A stretch of DNA of 64,000 nucleotides from JBNLBS01 sp050303415 (GTDB lineage Bacteria > Pseudomonadota > Gammaproteobacteria > Methylococcales > Methylomonadaceae). Shown in pieces: positions 33,530 to 42,866 of this stretch (its first letter is position 1; each line of letters starts with the position of its first letter). The translations under genes and the position numbers were made by a program. Under the pieces are notes generated by a model. The model was not told where the DNA came from. It saw nothing but the letters and a program-made list of their open reading frames with translations, and did no database searches. Where the stretch lies: NCBI GenBank assembly GCA_050303415.1, contig JBNLBS010000018.1, positions 1 through 64,000 of the forward strand. The letters run 5' to 3'.

Positions 33530-34444
33530 TTAGTTAGCCGCTATATTTTCCCATGTATGCGCTAAGCTATGGCTAGTGCCCCACAAGTGGCCAGCCATTG
33601 AACCCATTGCCATAGCAGTACCAACAAATTTGGCTGCTTCCATACCGGCGGCACAACCTTTGTTAGTGCCGGCAACACCTGCTACAGCAGCGTTTGTTTT
33701 ATCAACTTGGAATACAGCAACGAAACGGTTGTATTTAAGAGCCGGTCCCATATTGCCTTGCTGGGCGAAATGTACTGGTGCTGTGTTCATTGTTGTTCCG
33801 ATTAATTCAGACTGATCGCCAATACCAAATACTACATAGTCATAACAAGTTGAATCAAAGTTATCTTGAGGACGCTCAAAAGCTTCAGCTAAATGCTGTT
33901 CAACAGTTGTAATGCCAGCACTCGGTGTTGCTGAAACTGTTGCTAATACGTGTGCCGCACCATCATTTAAAGTTACTTGACCACCAGTAACAGAAGCAAA
34001 AGTTGCGTTGTCTGTATCAGGGTTGTTGTAGTAAATATCCGTAATACCCGCAGCAGCTAAGGAATTTGCAACCATAGTTGTGGCACCGGCAGTACCTGTA
34101 TCAGCTGTAGTGGTGCCGAAAAAAGCTGGAGCCATCATTTTACAATATACTGTGTCTACCGCTGCTGTAGTACATGTAGCATCTGTTGCAGCTGCTGTTC
34201 CAGCTGCGCCATTAATTAATGCTTCCATACGATTTGGATAACGCATTTTTTCAGTTAAAAAACGTTGAACATTGTTATCCAGAGCCGCACCATTAAAAGT
34301 ACCGGTGCTGTCATGCGTTTTACCGACAAAACCCGATACATAAGGAATCAATAAGCCGGCCAGACCAACCAAAACCAATAGTACAACGGTTAATTCGATT
34401 AATGTCATACCCGCCTGGCGAGCCATGTTGTTATAATGCTTCAT
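33530..34444 (-). CDS. Large type IV prepilin
   Basis: A 304-residue prepilin. A short 12-residue leader ends in QAG, and processing before MTLIELTVVLLVLVGLAGLL leaves the hydrophobic N-terminal helix with Glu5 in place. The mature part is about 290 residues, rich in Ala, Thr and Gly, with several cysteines (ATCTTAAVDTVYC, STCYDYVVFG, NKGCAAGM) that may form loops. The size is about twice that of common pilins and fits a major or large MSHA/IVb-like pilin. It stands alone with its own sigma-54 promoter, separated from the assembly operon by hairpins. GGAGA lies before the ATG. Confidence 0.88.
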   Translation of the reverse strand: MKHYNNMARQAGMTLIELTVVLLVLVGLAGLLIPYVSGFVGKTHDSTGTFNGAALDNNVQRFLTEKMRYPNRMEALINGAAGTAAATDATCTTAAVDTVYCKMMAPAFFGTTTADTGTAGATTMVANSLAAAGITDIYYNNPDTDNATFASVTGGQVTLNDGAAHVLATVSATPSAGITTVEQHLAEAFERPQDNFDSTCYDYVVFGIGDQSELIGTTMNTAPVHFAQQGNMGPALKYNRFVAVFQVDKTNAAVAGVAGTNKGCAAGMEAAKFVGTAMAMGSMAGHLWGTSHSLAHTWENIAAN

Positions 34445-34635
34445 ATAGGGTTTCTCCTATTTTATTGTTAGTCATAGTGTTTTTGTCACACTAACTTAAA
34501 GTCACTGCCGGGTTGATTTGACGGTCGTTCAGCAGTGGGGGAGAAGCCCTTCTCCCATACTCGTTGCTTCCCTGCCTTAGCCTTCCAGCTAATTTAATCC
34601 TTAAAACGAGTAAACTTGTTAGCTTGTTATAGATA

Positions 34636-34652
34636 TAGCAAGCGCTGTGCCA
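34636..34652 (-). promoter_or_regulatory. Sigma-54 promoter of the prepilin gene
   Basis: On the minus strand the sequence is TGGCACAGCGCTTGCTA, a complete match to TGGCAC-N5-TTGC with GG and GC 10 bases apart. The start would be near 34626, giving a leader of about 180 bases before the ATG at 34444. Major pilin genes of type IV pili are commonly sigma-54 dependent through PilR-type activators. Confidence 0.88.
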
Positions 34653-35140
34653 GTTCTATATCTTCATGAAATTAAAGGAATATATTCTATTTTATGAAGA
34701 AAGCGTGATGGTGCTCCCAAAAAAGTGTGTGATATGCCGCACTTAGTAGGTTATTTGCCATATTTTAATACGCTAATATTCTATACAGGTAGCATTGCAT
34801 TATTTTTGTGATACCGGATCATTTTTTATCGATCCGGTGTTTCGTGTTTATGTCAGCAATAGGATCAACCTAATCCAGGTGGGATCTTTTTGATGATGAA
34901 ATGTATTTATCAAGGATCGGCGCGATTGTCATAAAGGCATGGCATATGACATCCGATATACGGCCTGATATGAATTTGAAACCAGGTGAATTGCGGTATT
35001 GACAGATTATCTTTATGCCATTGTTATGATAGGCGGCAGTGAATGTATCTTCTATTATTCGTAAATGAAGAGTTTTTTGGGAGGCTGTCTAATATAGGGA
35101 ATCATCCTTTGAATAGGAGAAAGGATAAATAGTAATCAGC

Positions 35141-35173
35141 AGCATAGAGACTCGATGTTCGTGTCTCTATGCT
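35141..35173. repeat. Palindromic repeat, variant copy 4
   Basis: Perfect arms AGCATAGAGAC (35141-35151) and GTCTCTATGCT (35163-35173) share the AGAGAC...GTCTCT core with the dispersed palindrome. Confidence 0.65.
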
Positions 35174-35220
35174 GTGGTATGGATATTGTGTGACTCTTCA
35201 GATTGGGTAGCTATAGAGAC

Positions 35221-35305
35221 TAAGGCGGAATGGAGAGGACAACGAAATATCACTTTTTATTGTTGTTGTTAAAGATACTTTGTTGCCCTCTCCATTCCGC
35301 CCTAA
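35221..35305. repeat. Long inverted repeat with about 27-bp arms
   Basis: The left arm 35221-35247 (AAGGCGGAATGGAGAGG core) and right arm 35279-35305 (CCTCTCCATTCCGCC core) match with about three mismatches, around 31 bases rich in T and G. It lies 32 bases after the carbonic anhydrase stop and could end that transcript, or be a small non-autonomous element. Confidence 0.65.
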
Positions 35306-35336
35306 TGCATTAAAGCTTATGGCTAAAAGGAAGTTA

Positions 35337-35918
35337 TTAGCTTGCTTTACCGGCTTCTGTCGCTTCGGTGACTTCAACCAGGCGACCGGATTTGCAGTCG
35401 TAGATATAGCCGTAAACCGGAATATCGGATGGAACCAATGGATGATTTTTTATACGTTGTACATCTTCCAGAACACTTTCTTGCTGATCTTTAATGGTCA
35501 GCCATGAAATATGTTTGGCTTCCGGAGAGCCGGGGCCTTCACAGCAGTCATGCCAGCCGTCGGCTTCTATACTGGCGGTTTTTAAACTGCTGGAGAGTAA
35601 ATCGCGCATGATTTCATCGGTAAACGTTTCCATGCCGCAGTCGGTATGGTGAATAACAAACCATTCACGGGTACCTAACAGTTTATAAGAAATAACTAAT
35701 GAACGAATCGCGTCATCACTGGCTCGGCCGCCAGCATTACGGATAACATGGGCGTCACCTTCAGCGAGCCCGGCATACTTGGCAGGGTCCAAACGCGCAT
35801 CCATGCAGGTTAATATGGCAAAATGTCTTCCCGGTGGCATGGGTAAACTACCTTTGTCGCCAAAGTTATTTGCATAATCTCTGTTGGCCGCTAAAACTTC
35901 GTTAAGGATGTTACTCAT
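35337..35918 (-). CDS. Beta-class carbonic anhydrase
   Basis: A 193-residue zinc enzyme interconverting CO2 and bicarbonate. The zinc and catalytic residues are visible in the short-form beta-class pattern: CMDARLDP (Cys and the Asp-Arg dyad) and HHTDCGM (His and Cys). No signal peptide is seen, so it is cytosolic. It stands alone, with a LysR gene divergent on its right. Confidence 0.93.
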   Translation of the reverse strand: MSNILNEVLAANRDYANNFGDKGSLPMPPGRHFAILTCMDARLDPAKYAGLAEGDAHVIRNAGGRASDDAIRSLVISYKLLGTREWFVIHHTDCGMETFTDEIMRDLLSSSLKTASIEADGWHDCCEGPGSPEAKHISWLTIKDQQESVLEDVQRIKNHPLVPSDIPVYGYIYDCKSGRLVEVTEATEAGKAS

Positions 35919-36162
35919 GTGTACCTCGACTGGTAAATTTGGAATATTTTTTCGGGTTTTTGCGAAAACGATTGTAAGTAAGGGTTATTTATCGTTATCA
36001 ATAAAGTTACGGAGTAAAAAAACCGTCAAGCCCTAACAGTAAACTGCTAAAGCCCGACGGCTTAAAACTATCTCCAAAGTGCAGTCTAGCGCAAGAAACA
36101 ATAGTTTTAAATGGGGTAATAAATTTATACAATGTAAACTTAAGGTTTATAAAGGGTATGTT

Positions 36163-37059
36163 ATGGATAAGTTGAAAAATATGCAGGTTTTTTGTCGTAT
36201 CGTTGAATTGGGGACTTTTGCCGCTGTTGCCCGGGAAAAAAACTTATCAGCCATGATGATTAGTAAGTATATGACACAGCTTGAAGGCTCACTGGGGGTG
36301 GCATTGTTGAATCGAACCACGCGTAGCGTCAGTTTGACGGAGGCGGGTGAAAGCTATTATTTGCGCAGTAAGCAATTGCTGGAAGACTTTGCCGAATTGG
36401 AAGAGTCGACGGCTCAATTAGGTCAGAATGTTAAAGGGACTTTAAAAATTAGCTCTCCGATTGATTTTGGCGGGCTCTATATGGCTTCTGCAATTGAAGC
36501 CTTTCAGCAGGAAAATCCGGGCATTAAGGTAACTTTATCGCTACATAACAGCGGTGTTAATTTAAGTGACGGTCAGTTTGATATAGCTATTTTAGTGACC
36601 GATACTCTGGATCTTGGTGTGGTTGCCCGAAAAATTGCTAAAACACGCTTATGTACTTATGCATCACCTAACTATATAAAAGAGTATGGCGAGCCGAAAG
36701 ATATCAATGATTTGGCCGAGCATCGATGTTTGCATTACACCGATACGCCGCATAAAGATTACTGGTTGTTTAATCAGAAAGGAAAAACCAGAAAGATAAA
36801 ACCACAATGGCATTTTGCCTGTAATAACGGGCGAGTCCTGTGTCAGGCTGCTGCTTTAGGCATGGGAATTACTCAGTCACCGGAACTGTCGGTTGCCAGT
36901 TATTTGGAAAAAGGTGAACTGGTAGAAGTTCTACAGGACTTTAGAATACCGTCGTTGGCTATCTACGCAACCTATTTGCAGCGCCGGTTTTTACCGGCCA
37001 AAATAACAACAATGGTTAATTTTTTGGTTAATTATTTTGACTCGCAACAGACTGCTTGA
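36163..37059 (+). CDS. LysR-family transcriptional regulator
   Basis: A 298-residue DNA-binding regulator: N-terminal winged helix-turn-helix (LGTFAAVAREKNLSAMMISK, residues about 16-40) and a LysR substrate-binding domain of the CrgA-like type from about residue 90. The longer frame to 36079 lacks a ribosome site; the ATG at 36163 follows AAGGG. It is divergent from the carbonic anhydrase and followed by a TetR gene 48 bases on. Targets are unknown, although the divergent anhydrase is a candidate. Confidence 0.9.
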   Translation: MDKLKNMQVFCRIVELGTFAAVAREKNLSAMMISKYMTQLEGSLGVALLNRTTRSVSLTEAGESYYLRSKQLLEDFAELEESTAQLGQNVKGTLKISSPIDFGGLYMASAIEAFQQENPGIKVTLSLHNSGVNLSDGQFDIAILVTDTLDLGVVARKIAKTRLCTYASPNYIKEYGEPKDINDLAEHRCLHYTDTPHKDYWLFNQKGKTRKIKPQWHFACNNGRVLCQAAALGMGITQSPELSVASYLEKGELVEVLQDFRIPSLAIYATYLQRRFLPAKITTMVNFLVNYFDSQQTA

Positions 37060-37107
37060 ACAAGCTGTTGTTGATAGATGAAAACAAACGAACTATAAAG
37101 TGAAAAA

Positions 37108-37710
37108 ATGGCCAGACGAAGTGAGCACAGTAAGGATGAGATTAAACAAATGGTGTTGGCAGCCGCAGAAAATATTGTGGTTGATGAAGGTTTTGCGGCA
37201 TTAAAAGTGCGCAAAATAGCCGTGGAAATCGGTTATACCGTCGGCAGTATATATATGGTGTTTGAAAATATGGCCGATTTGATTATGCATGTTAAGGCGA
37301 AAACCCTGTCAGACTTGGGTGGGCAGTTGGAGGCGGTCAATGCTGATTCACCGGCTAAACAATGTATTGTCGCACTGGCAAAAAGCTATTTGTTATTTGC
37401 CCATGAGAATTTTAATCGCTGGAGTATGATTTTTGAGCACCGTATACCTGCTGATCATATTATTCCACCATGGTATCAGGACAACGTAAATCAGGTCTTT
37501 AAACCGGTTGAAATGCAGTTTGCACGATTGGCTCCGGAGTGTTCAGAACAACAATGTAAAAAAGCGGCCCGTGCCTTATGGAGTGGGGTGCATGGTATCT
37601 GTATCTTATCACTGACCGGGAAGGCAGATGTTACGGGTATTCTGGATGTAGAAGAAACTATTGTGTTATTGGTCGAAAGTTTTATCGATGGGTGGCGTGA
37701 ATCGCTATAG
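37108..37710 (+). CDS. TetR-family regulator with WHG-type ligand domain
   Basis: A 200-residue regulator. The DNA-binding domain occupies about residues 10-57 (ALKVRKIAVEIGYTVGSIYM). The ligand domain contains the family-typical ALWSGVHGICILSLTGK segment (WSGVHG, the 'WHG' motif). The ligand is unknown. It may be co-transcribed with the LysR gene. Confidence 0.9.
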   Translation: MARRSEHSKDEIKQMVLAAAENIVVDEGFAALKVRKIAVEIGYTVGSIYMVFENMADLIMHVKAKTLSDLGGQLEAVNADSPAKQCIVALAKSYLLFAHENFNRWSMIFEHRIPADHIIPPWYQDNVNQVFKPVEMQFARLAPECSEQQCKKAARALWSGVHGICILSLTGKADVTGILDVEETIVLLVESFIDGWRESL

Positions 37711-37839
37711 CTGTATATTTAAGTAATACTACTGATTTTTATAAATAAATAATACTTGATGCTAGTATAATTCAGGTGATTTTAACTAGTCAGCAACTGA
37801 TGGCTTGAATTCAGGAAATGAACTGCGCAAGATTTTGCA

Positions 37840-40317
37840 ATGAGTATTATTCAGACAAAACTCCTATATATAGCTCATGATACAGAGCTGACAAGACAGG
37901 CGAATGAGGCATTATGTCAGCATGGATATTTAGTGACAATTATCGATTCTGGTGTCCAGGCTCTAGTAAGGATGCGGGAACAAAGGTTTGATCTTGCTAT
38001 AATCGACATATGTCTAACCGATATGCATGGGTTGGATATCCTGAAACAAATTCAATTGCGCTCTTATGCGAATTCAAGCATTATCTTATCTGACTACAGT
38101 GACCAAGATTTAATGTTGGATGCCCTTAAGCAGGGGGCGGATGATTTTTTGGCAAAAGATAATGCCGCTGTATTTCTGGACTTGTTACCGGTATGTGTTG
38201 AAAAAGTGCTGGCAAAGCATAGATTGCAGATCGAAAAAGAAAAGGCGGAAGCATCGAAAGCTAAGGTGGAAAGCTACTATAACTCTTTAATTGCCCATAC
38301 CGATATTGTTGCCTGGGAATACTTGTTAAATGAAAGTCGGTTTGTCTATGTTTCCCCTCAAGTTGAGCAGTTGACCGGGCATACACAAGAAGAGTGGCAA
38401 CAGAAAGATTTCTTAAAAAAAATTCTGGCCGAGGATCAGTTTAGCAATCTGGTAGACAAGGGATTTGCTCAGCTGGCTGAACAAAAAGAAGTGGCAGTTG
38501 AAATTCAATTGCCAGCCAAGGATGGATTATCCGTACAAGTGAAAGCAATTATTTCCATAGCGGAGTCTTGTGAAAATTACGGCTCAATCATTAAGGGCGG
38601 TTTTATAAATGTCATGGATGCCCAGCAAATAAATGAAAAGCAGGTACTTGCGGAAATGGTATTTGATACCGTCCATGAAGGCATTATGATCACTGATGTT
38701 GATAATCGGATCGAAATTGTCAATCCCGCCTTTACCAAGATAACTGGTTATACTGCTGAGGAAATTCGTGGTAAAAATCCCAATATTTTGAGTTCTGGTT
38801 TGCAGGATACTGAGTTTTATGCCGATATGTGGCAGGCCTTGAATGAAAAGGGACATTGGGAAGGCGAACTGTGGAATCGGAATAAAATGGGTAAGATGTA
38901 TGCGGAAACCGCCTTTATTTCCAAGGTCTTTGACGAGCAAGGGAATGTGCAGCGACATATTGCCGTTTTTGGTGATGTGACGGAAAGAAAGAAAGCGGAA
39001 GAAAAGATTTATTATCAGGCGAATTATGACACACTGACAGGCCTGCCGAATAGACAGCTTTTTAATGAGCGTCTGCATTTAACACTGGCGACAGCGAAAC
39101 GAAATAAATCAAAACTGGCATTATTGTTTATAGATTTGGATCATTTTAAAGAAGTAAATGACAGTGCCGGGCACCACACCGGTGACCGATTGTTGATTCA
39201 GGTCGCTAAAAGATTGAAAGTTTGTGTACGCGATAGCGATACCCTGGCCAGGCTAGGGGGCGATGAATTTACAATTATCCTGAATAATATTGATAATAAT
39301 CAACATATCGAATGTGTTGCCGACAAGATATTATCGTTATTGGAAAAGCCCTTTGTTTTGCCGGGCAATATTACCGCTGTTGTTTCTGCCAGTATTGGCA
39401 TTGCGGTGTATCCGAACGATGGTAAAAATGATGCTGACTTGATCAGACATGCTGATACGGCTATGTACGGAGTTAAGAGTAGCGGAAAAAATGGCTACCA
39501 GTTTTTTACCGCAGAAATGACAGAACAAGCCAGTCGGCGTCAATTGTTCAAAGCCGGTTTCAGGCAGGGTATAGAGAACAAGGAGTTTAAGGTCTTTTTT
39601 CAGCCGATTTGGCATTTGCAGTCTGCAAAGGTCAGTAGTGTTGAAGCGTTAATCCGTTGGCAACACCCGGAATTAGGTCTGATTGCTCCTGATGATTTTA
39701 TTCCAATTGCTGAAGAAAGCGGCTTTATCCATGATTTAAGCCTATATGTGCTTGAAGTGGCTATTCAGCAGATAAAGCGTTGGGATGAGTCTGGTCTAAA
39801 CGGTCTTGTTGTGGCAATTAATTTATCGCCTATTCAATTTAAACGTTTGGATGAATGGTTGGCTCAAATGCATGCGTTTTTGTATGAATATAAGGTTGAG
39901 GCCCACAGAATTAAACTGGAAATTACCGAAACAGCATTGATGGGCGATATGATCAGTGTGATGGAGACATTGTCCGAGATACAGTCATCGGGAATAGAGA
40001 TCGCTTTGGATGATTTTGGTACGGGCTATTCTTCTTTATCCAGAATCAGTGGATTACCGCTGAATTATATCAAGATAGATCGTAGTTTTGTCAGTCAAAT
40101 CAGTGTTGATGGGCGTTGCAATATTATTGAGGCAATCATTTCTATGGCACACGGTATGAACTGTAAAGTGATTGCGGAAGGCATAGAAACCAAACAACAG
40201 CTGAATTATTTGATTAAACAGGGGTGTGACCTGGGGCAGGGGTTCTTGTGCAGCTGTCCTCAGCAGGCGGAGGATTTGACGGATATTTTAAAAGCTGCGT
40301 TTGTCTCATTTAATTAA
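37840..40317 (+). CDS. Receiver-PAS-PAS-GGDEF-EAL cyclic-di-GMP protein
   Basis: An 825-residue cytosolic signalling protein. Order: receiver domain (1-125, acceptor region LAIIDICLTD), PAS (about 145-265), PAS/PAC (about 270-395), GGDEF (about 400-560, ARLGGDEF intact) and EAL (about 570-820). The EAL domain has VEALIRWQH, the metal-binding segment NLSPIQFK, EITET, DDFGTGYSSL and KIDRSF. Both catalytic sites look complete, so it could make and degrade cyclic-di-GMP. The receiver implies a histidine kinase partner, but none lies nearby. Confidence 0.93.
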   Translation: MSIIQTKLLYIAHDTELTRQANEALCQHGYLVTIIDSGVQALVRMREQRFDLAIIDICLTDMHGLDILKQIQLRSYANSSIILSDYSDQDLMLDALKQGADDFLAKDNAAVFLDLLPVCVEKVLAKHRLQIEKEKAEASKAKVESYYNSLIAHTDIVAWEYLLNESRFVYVSPQVEQLTGHTQEEWQQKDFLKKILAEDQFSNLVDKGFAQLAEQKEVAVEIQLPAKDGLSVQVKAIISIAESCENYGSIIKGGFINVMDAQQINEKQVLAEMVFDTVHEGIMITDVDNRIEIVNPAFTKITGYTAEEIRGKNPNILSSGLQDTEFYADMWQALNEKGHWEGELWNRNKMGKMYAETAFISKVFDEQGNVQRHIAVFGDVTERKKAEEKIYYQANYDTLTGLPNRQLFNERLHLTLATAKRNKSKLALLFIDLDHFKEVNDSAGHHTGDRLLIQVAKRLKVCVRDSDTLARLGGDEFTIILNNIDNNQHIECVADKILSLLEKPFVLPGNITAVVSASIGIAVYPNDGKNDADLIRHADTAMYGVKSSGKNGYQFFTAEMTEQASRRQLFKAGFRQGIENKEFKVFFQPIWHLQSAKVSSVEALIRWQHPELGLIAPDDFIPIAEESGFIHDLSLYVLEVAIQQIKRWDESGLNGLVVAINLSPIQFKRLDEWLAQMHAFLYEYKVEAHRIKLEITETALMGDMISVMETLSEIQSSGIEIALDDFGTGYSSLSRISGLPLNYIKIDRSFVSQISVDGRCNIIEAIISMAHGMNCKVIAEGIETKQQLNYLIKQGCDLGQGFLCSCPQQAEDLTDILKAAFVSFN

Positions 40318-40378
40318 AATACTTCCGCTCACCCCTTAAGCTTGTCAAGGGATGAACGAAAGGCTTGTTACGGGACTT

Positions 40379-42529
40379 TCACTCGCTGTTCATTAATTGA
40401 TCGGCCAGATCGGTAGCTTGCGGATAATCGGTTTTTCCTGTAGCCAACACCGGCAGTTTATCGACAATGAATACTTTTTTCGGCAAACTGATGCTGGCAA
40501 CACCTTCAGACGCATCGGCCAAAGCTTTTGCCGTCGCCTGTTTTTCTGTGGTCAGCAAAATAATTTGTTCGCCTTTACGCGCATCAGGCAGGCTGACTAC
40601 GGCATGTTGGGCATCCGGCCATGCGCTAACGGCTAACTGTTCTACAGCGGTTAATGACACCATTTCCCCGCTTACTTTAGCAAAGCGCTTGCTGCGGCCG
40701 CGGATATGGATAAAACCATCTTCATCGACATGAACGATATCGCCGGTAGCATACCAGCCTTTGCCGAAGACAGATTCAGGCGGCACCAGTTGCCCTGGAT
40801 TATCGGCAAGTAAATAGCCGAGCATAATATTGGGCCCTTTTACATGCAGTTGTCCTGCATCCTCAATTCCAGGTACGGGTTCCAGCTGGTGTTCCATGGC
40901 GGGCATAAAACGGCCGACCGTTCCGGCTTTATAGTACATGGGCGTATTGACCGATGTTACAGGCGCTGTTTCCGTGGCACCATAACCTTCCAGAATGCGT
41001 ATGCCGAATTTCTCGGCCCAGATTTCGCGAGTACTATTCTGCAGTTTCTCCGCACCGGCAACCACATAGCGCATATTATAGAAATCATATGGATGTGCCT
41101 TTCTGGCATAGGCAGCTAAAAAGGTGTTGGTGCCAAACATGATAGTGGCATTGGTTTCATAGGCCATTTCAGGAATAACGCTGAAATGCAACGGCGACGG
41201 ATAAAAGAATGTGGTCATGCCGTCCAGAATGGGCAGCATAGTGCCGACAGTAAAGCCGAAAGAGTGAAACATAGGCAAAAAATTAAGCACCAGATCTTGT
41301 GCATTAAAGCTGATGCGGGCTTTTAACTGTTTATGATTGGCAATAATATTGGTGTGTGAAAGTACCACTCCTTTCGGCGTGCCTTCCGATCCGGAAGTAA
41401 ATAATACCACTGCGGGATTATGCGGATCATAATTCCTAGCCCTATACCATAACGGCGTGGTATGGCATTGAATTAAAGCTTTGAGCTTGCTCAAGCCGGA
41501 AATCGAGCTCGCCAAATCTTCCAGGTAAACCAGTTTAACTTGTTGCGCAAGTTGCTCGGCATCGTTTTCCAGTTTCGCCAGTTCGATAAATTTACGCGAT
41601 GTTAATACCGTTTTGACCTGAGCCGTTCGGCAGGAAGACAGCATACCTGCCGAACCGGTGGAATAATTAAGCATGGCCGGTATGCGTTCATGCAGTTGCA
41701 AGCCCAAAATCACATATAAGGTTTTAATCGCATTGGGCAGAAAGATTCCGACATTTTCATCTTTAGCGGTAATCCTGCGTAAGGCATTTCCAATAGCTAT
41801 ACTGCTGGTGATTAAGGTATTGTAGGATTGCGGCTTGCGCTCCAGGTCTTCAACAATGGTATGTTTGCCGCCATGAATTTTTTTGGCTTCCAGTAAGCTG
41901 GAAAAAATAGTCTGTTGAAAATGACTGGTTTTAAATATCATTTCGGTCATGATATCGGCTAAAAGATGACCGCTGTATTGACGCCTGGCTTTACCCCTTA
42001 AACCGACTGGAGGAGTGATCTTGGTCGGGGGCTGGATTTTTATGGTGATCTTGGGAAACAAGCGTAAACGAATCACTCTTTGCAGACGCGAGAAATGCGT
42101 ATATTCGCCGCCTTCAATGCGCACCGGTAATACCGTTGCCCCCGATTTGTCGGCAACCATACCGGGGCCGTCAAAAATTTTCATCAGTGAACCGGTTACG
42201 GTAATACGACCCTCAGGGAAAATAACCGTCCGGGTATCATTTTCCATATGATGAATCAAAGACTTTAATGACAATGGATGGGTCGGGTCCATGGGGAAAA
42301 CACGCGATAGACGCAGAAACGGCCTGATCCACCAGCGTCTTGATATTTGCGTGTTAATGGCAAAGGTTATGTCATCGGGTAAAAACACTCCCAGCAGAAG
42401 CGGATCCAAAAACGACGTGTGATTGGCAATAATCAGTACCCGCTTACCGGATTTTTTATAATTTTCCAGTCCACTGACTTCGACCCGGTAAAGCAAAGTA
42501 AGTAGACAAAATAAAAACTTCTTTAACAT
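40379..42529 (-). CDS. aas: Bifunctional 2-acylglycerophosphoethanolamine acyltransferase / acyl-ACP synthetase
   Basis: Lysophospholipid re-acylation enzyme, 716 residues. The N-terminal acyltransferase (about 1-190) has NHTSFLDP and FPEGRIT. The C-terminal AMP-dependent synthetase (about 215-716) has the P-loop FTSGSEGTPKGVVLSHTN, the motif EGYGATETAP and TGDIVHVDEDGFIHIRGR, with the terminal Lys in TGKTDYPQ. The ATG at 42529 has GGAGG before it, so I prefer it to the upstream TTG. It acts at the inner membrane. Confidence 0.94.
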   Translation of the reverse strand: MLKKFLFCLLTLLYRVEVSGLENYKKSGKRVLIIANHTSFLDPLLLGVFLPDDITFAINTQISRRWWIRPFLRLSRVFPMDPTHPLSLKSLIHHMENDTRTVIFPEGRITVTGSLMKIFDGPGMVADKSGATVLPVRIEGGEYTHFSRLQRVIRLRLFPKITIKIQPPTKITPPVGLRGKARRQYSGHLLADIMTEMIFKTSHFQQTIFSSLLEAKKIHGGKHTIVEDLERKPQSYNTLITSSIAIGNALRRITAKDENVGIFLPNAIKTLYVILGLQLHERIPAMLNYSTGSAGMLSSCRTAQVKTVLTSRKFIELAKLENDAEQLAQQVKLVYLEDLASSISGLSKLKALIQCHTTPLWYRARNYDPHNPAVVLFTSGSEGTPKGVVLSHTNIIANHKQLKARISFNAQDLVLNFLPMFHSFGFTVGTMLPILDGMTTFFYPSPLHFSVIPEMAYETNATIMFGTNTFLAAYARKAHPYDFYNMRYVVAGAEKLQNSTREIWAEKFGIRILEGYGATETAPVTSVNTPMYYKAGTVGRFMPAMEHQLEPVPGIEDAGQLHVKGPNIMLGYLLADNPGQLVPPESVFGKGWYATGDIVHVDEDGFIHIRGRSKRFAKVSGEMVSLTAVEQLAVSAWPDAQHAVVSLPDARKGEQIILLTTEKQATAKALADASEGVASISLPKKVFIVDKLPVLATGKTDYPQATDLADQLMNSE

Positions 42530-42866
42530 AATGCGCCTCCACAAGGCATCTTAGCAAACTCTATTGCAGTAATCTTGCGTTTACTATAGAGAATAATTAA
42601 ACAATGTTCAATTAATTTTTTCATCAACAGGCAGATAAAAATCTGTCGAAGACGGAATTGATCGGAAACCGGCTAGGAAGCGGGTGCTATTGTTCAGTTT
42701 TGAAGGTATGACAGTCGGGTATTAAATTACTATTCAATAGCTTAATAGCATAAAATAACGCAAGTTATTATCTTATGACATAAAATGTCACTTCAACACT
42801 ATGGTATTGTTTTGCAGCAAAGTATAATTAACCGGGTTTACACATTTTGGTCAACATCATTAAACA
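42530..42866. other. Divergent intergenic region aas/sbcC
   Basis: 337 bases, AT-rich, with promoters expected for both neighbours. No gene is seen; in particular no sbcD precedes sbcC. Confidence 0.35.

Larger units (their letters stand above)
34445..35336. other. Long intergenic region upstream of the prepilin
   Basis: Nearly 900 bases with no gene. It holds the sigma-54 promoter with a leader of about 180 bases for the prepilin, and an 8-bp hairpin ACCGGATC/GATCCGGT (34813-34838). It also holds a variant dispersed palindrome (35141-35173) and a long imperfect inverted repeat (35221-35305). An activator site for the sigma-54 promoter would be expected between about 34700 and 34850. Confidence 0.6.
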
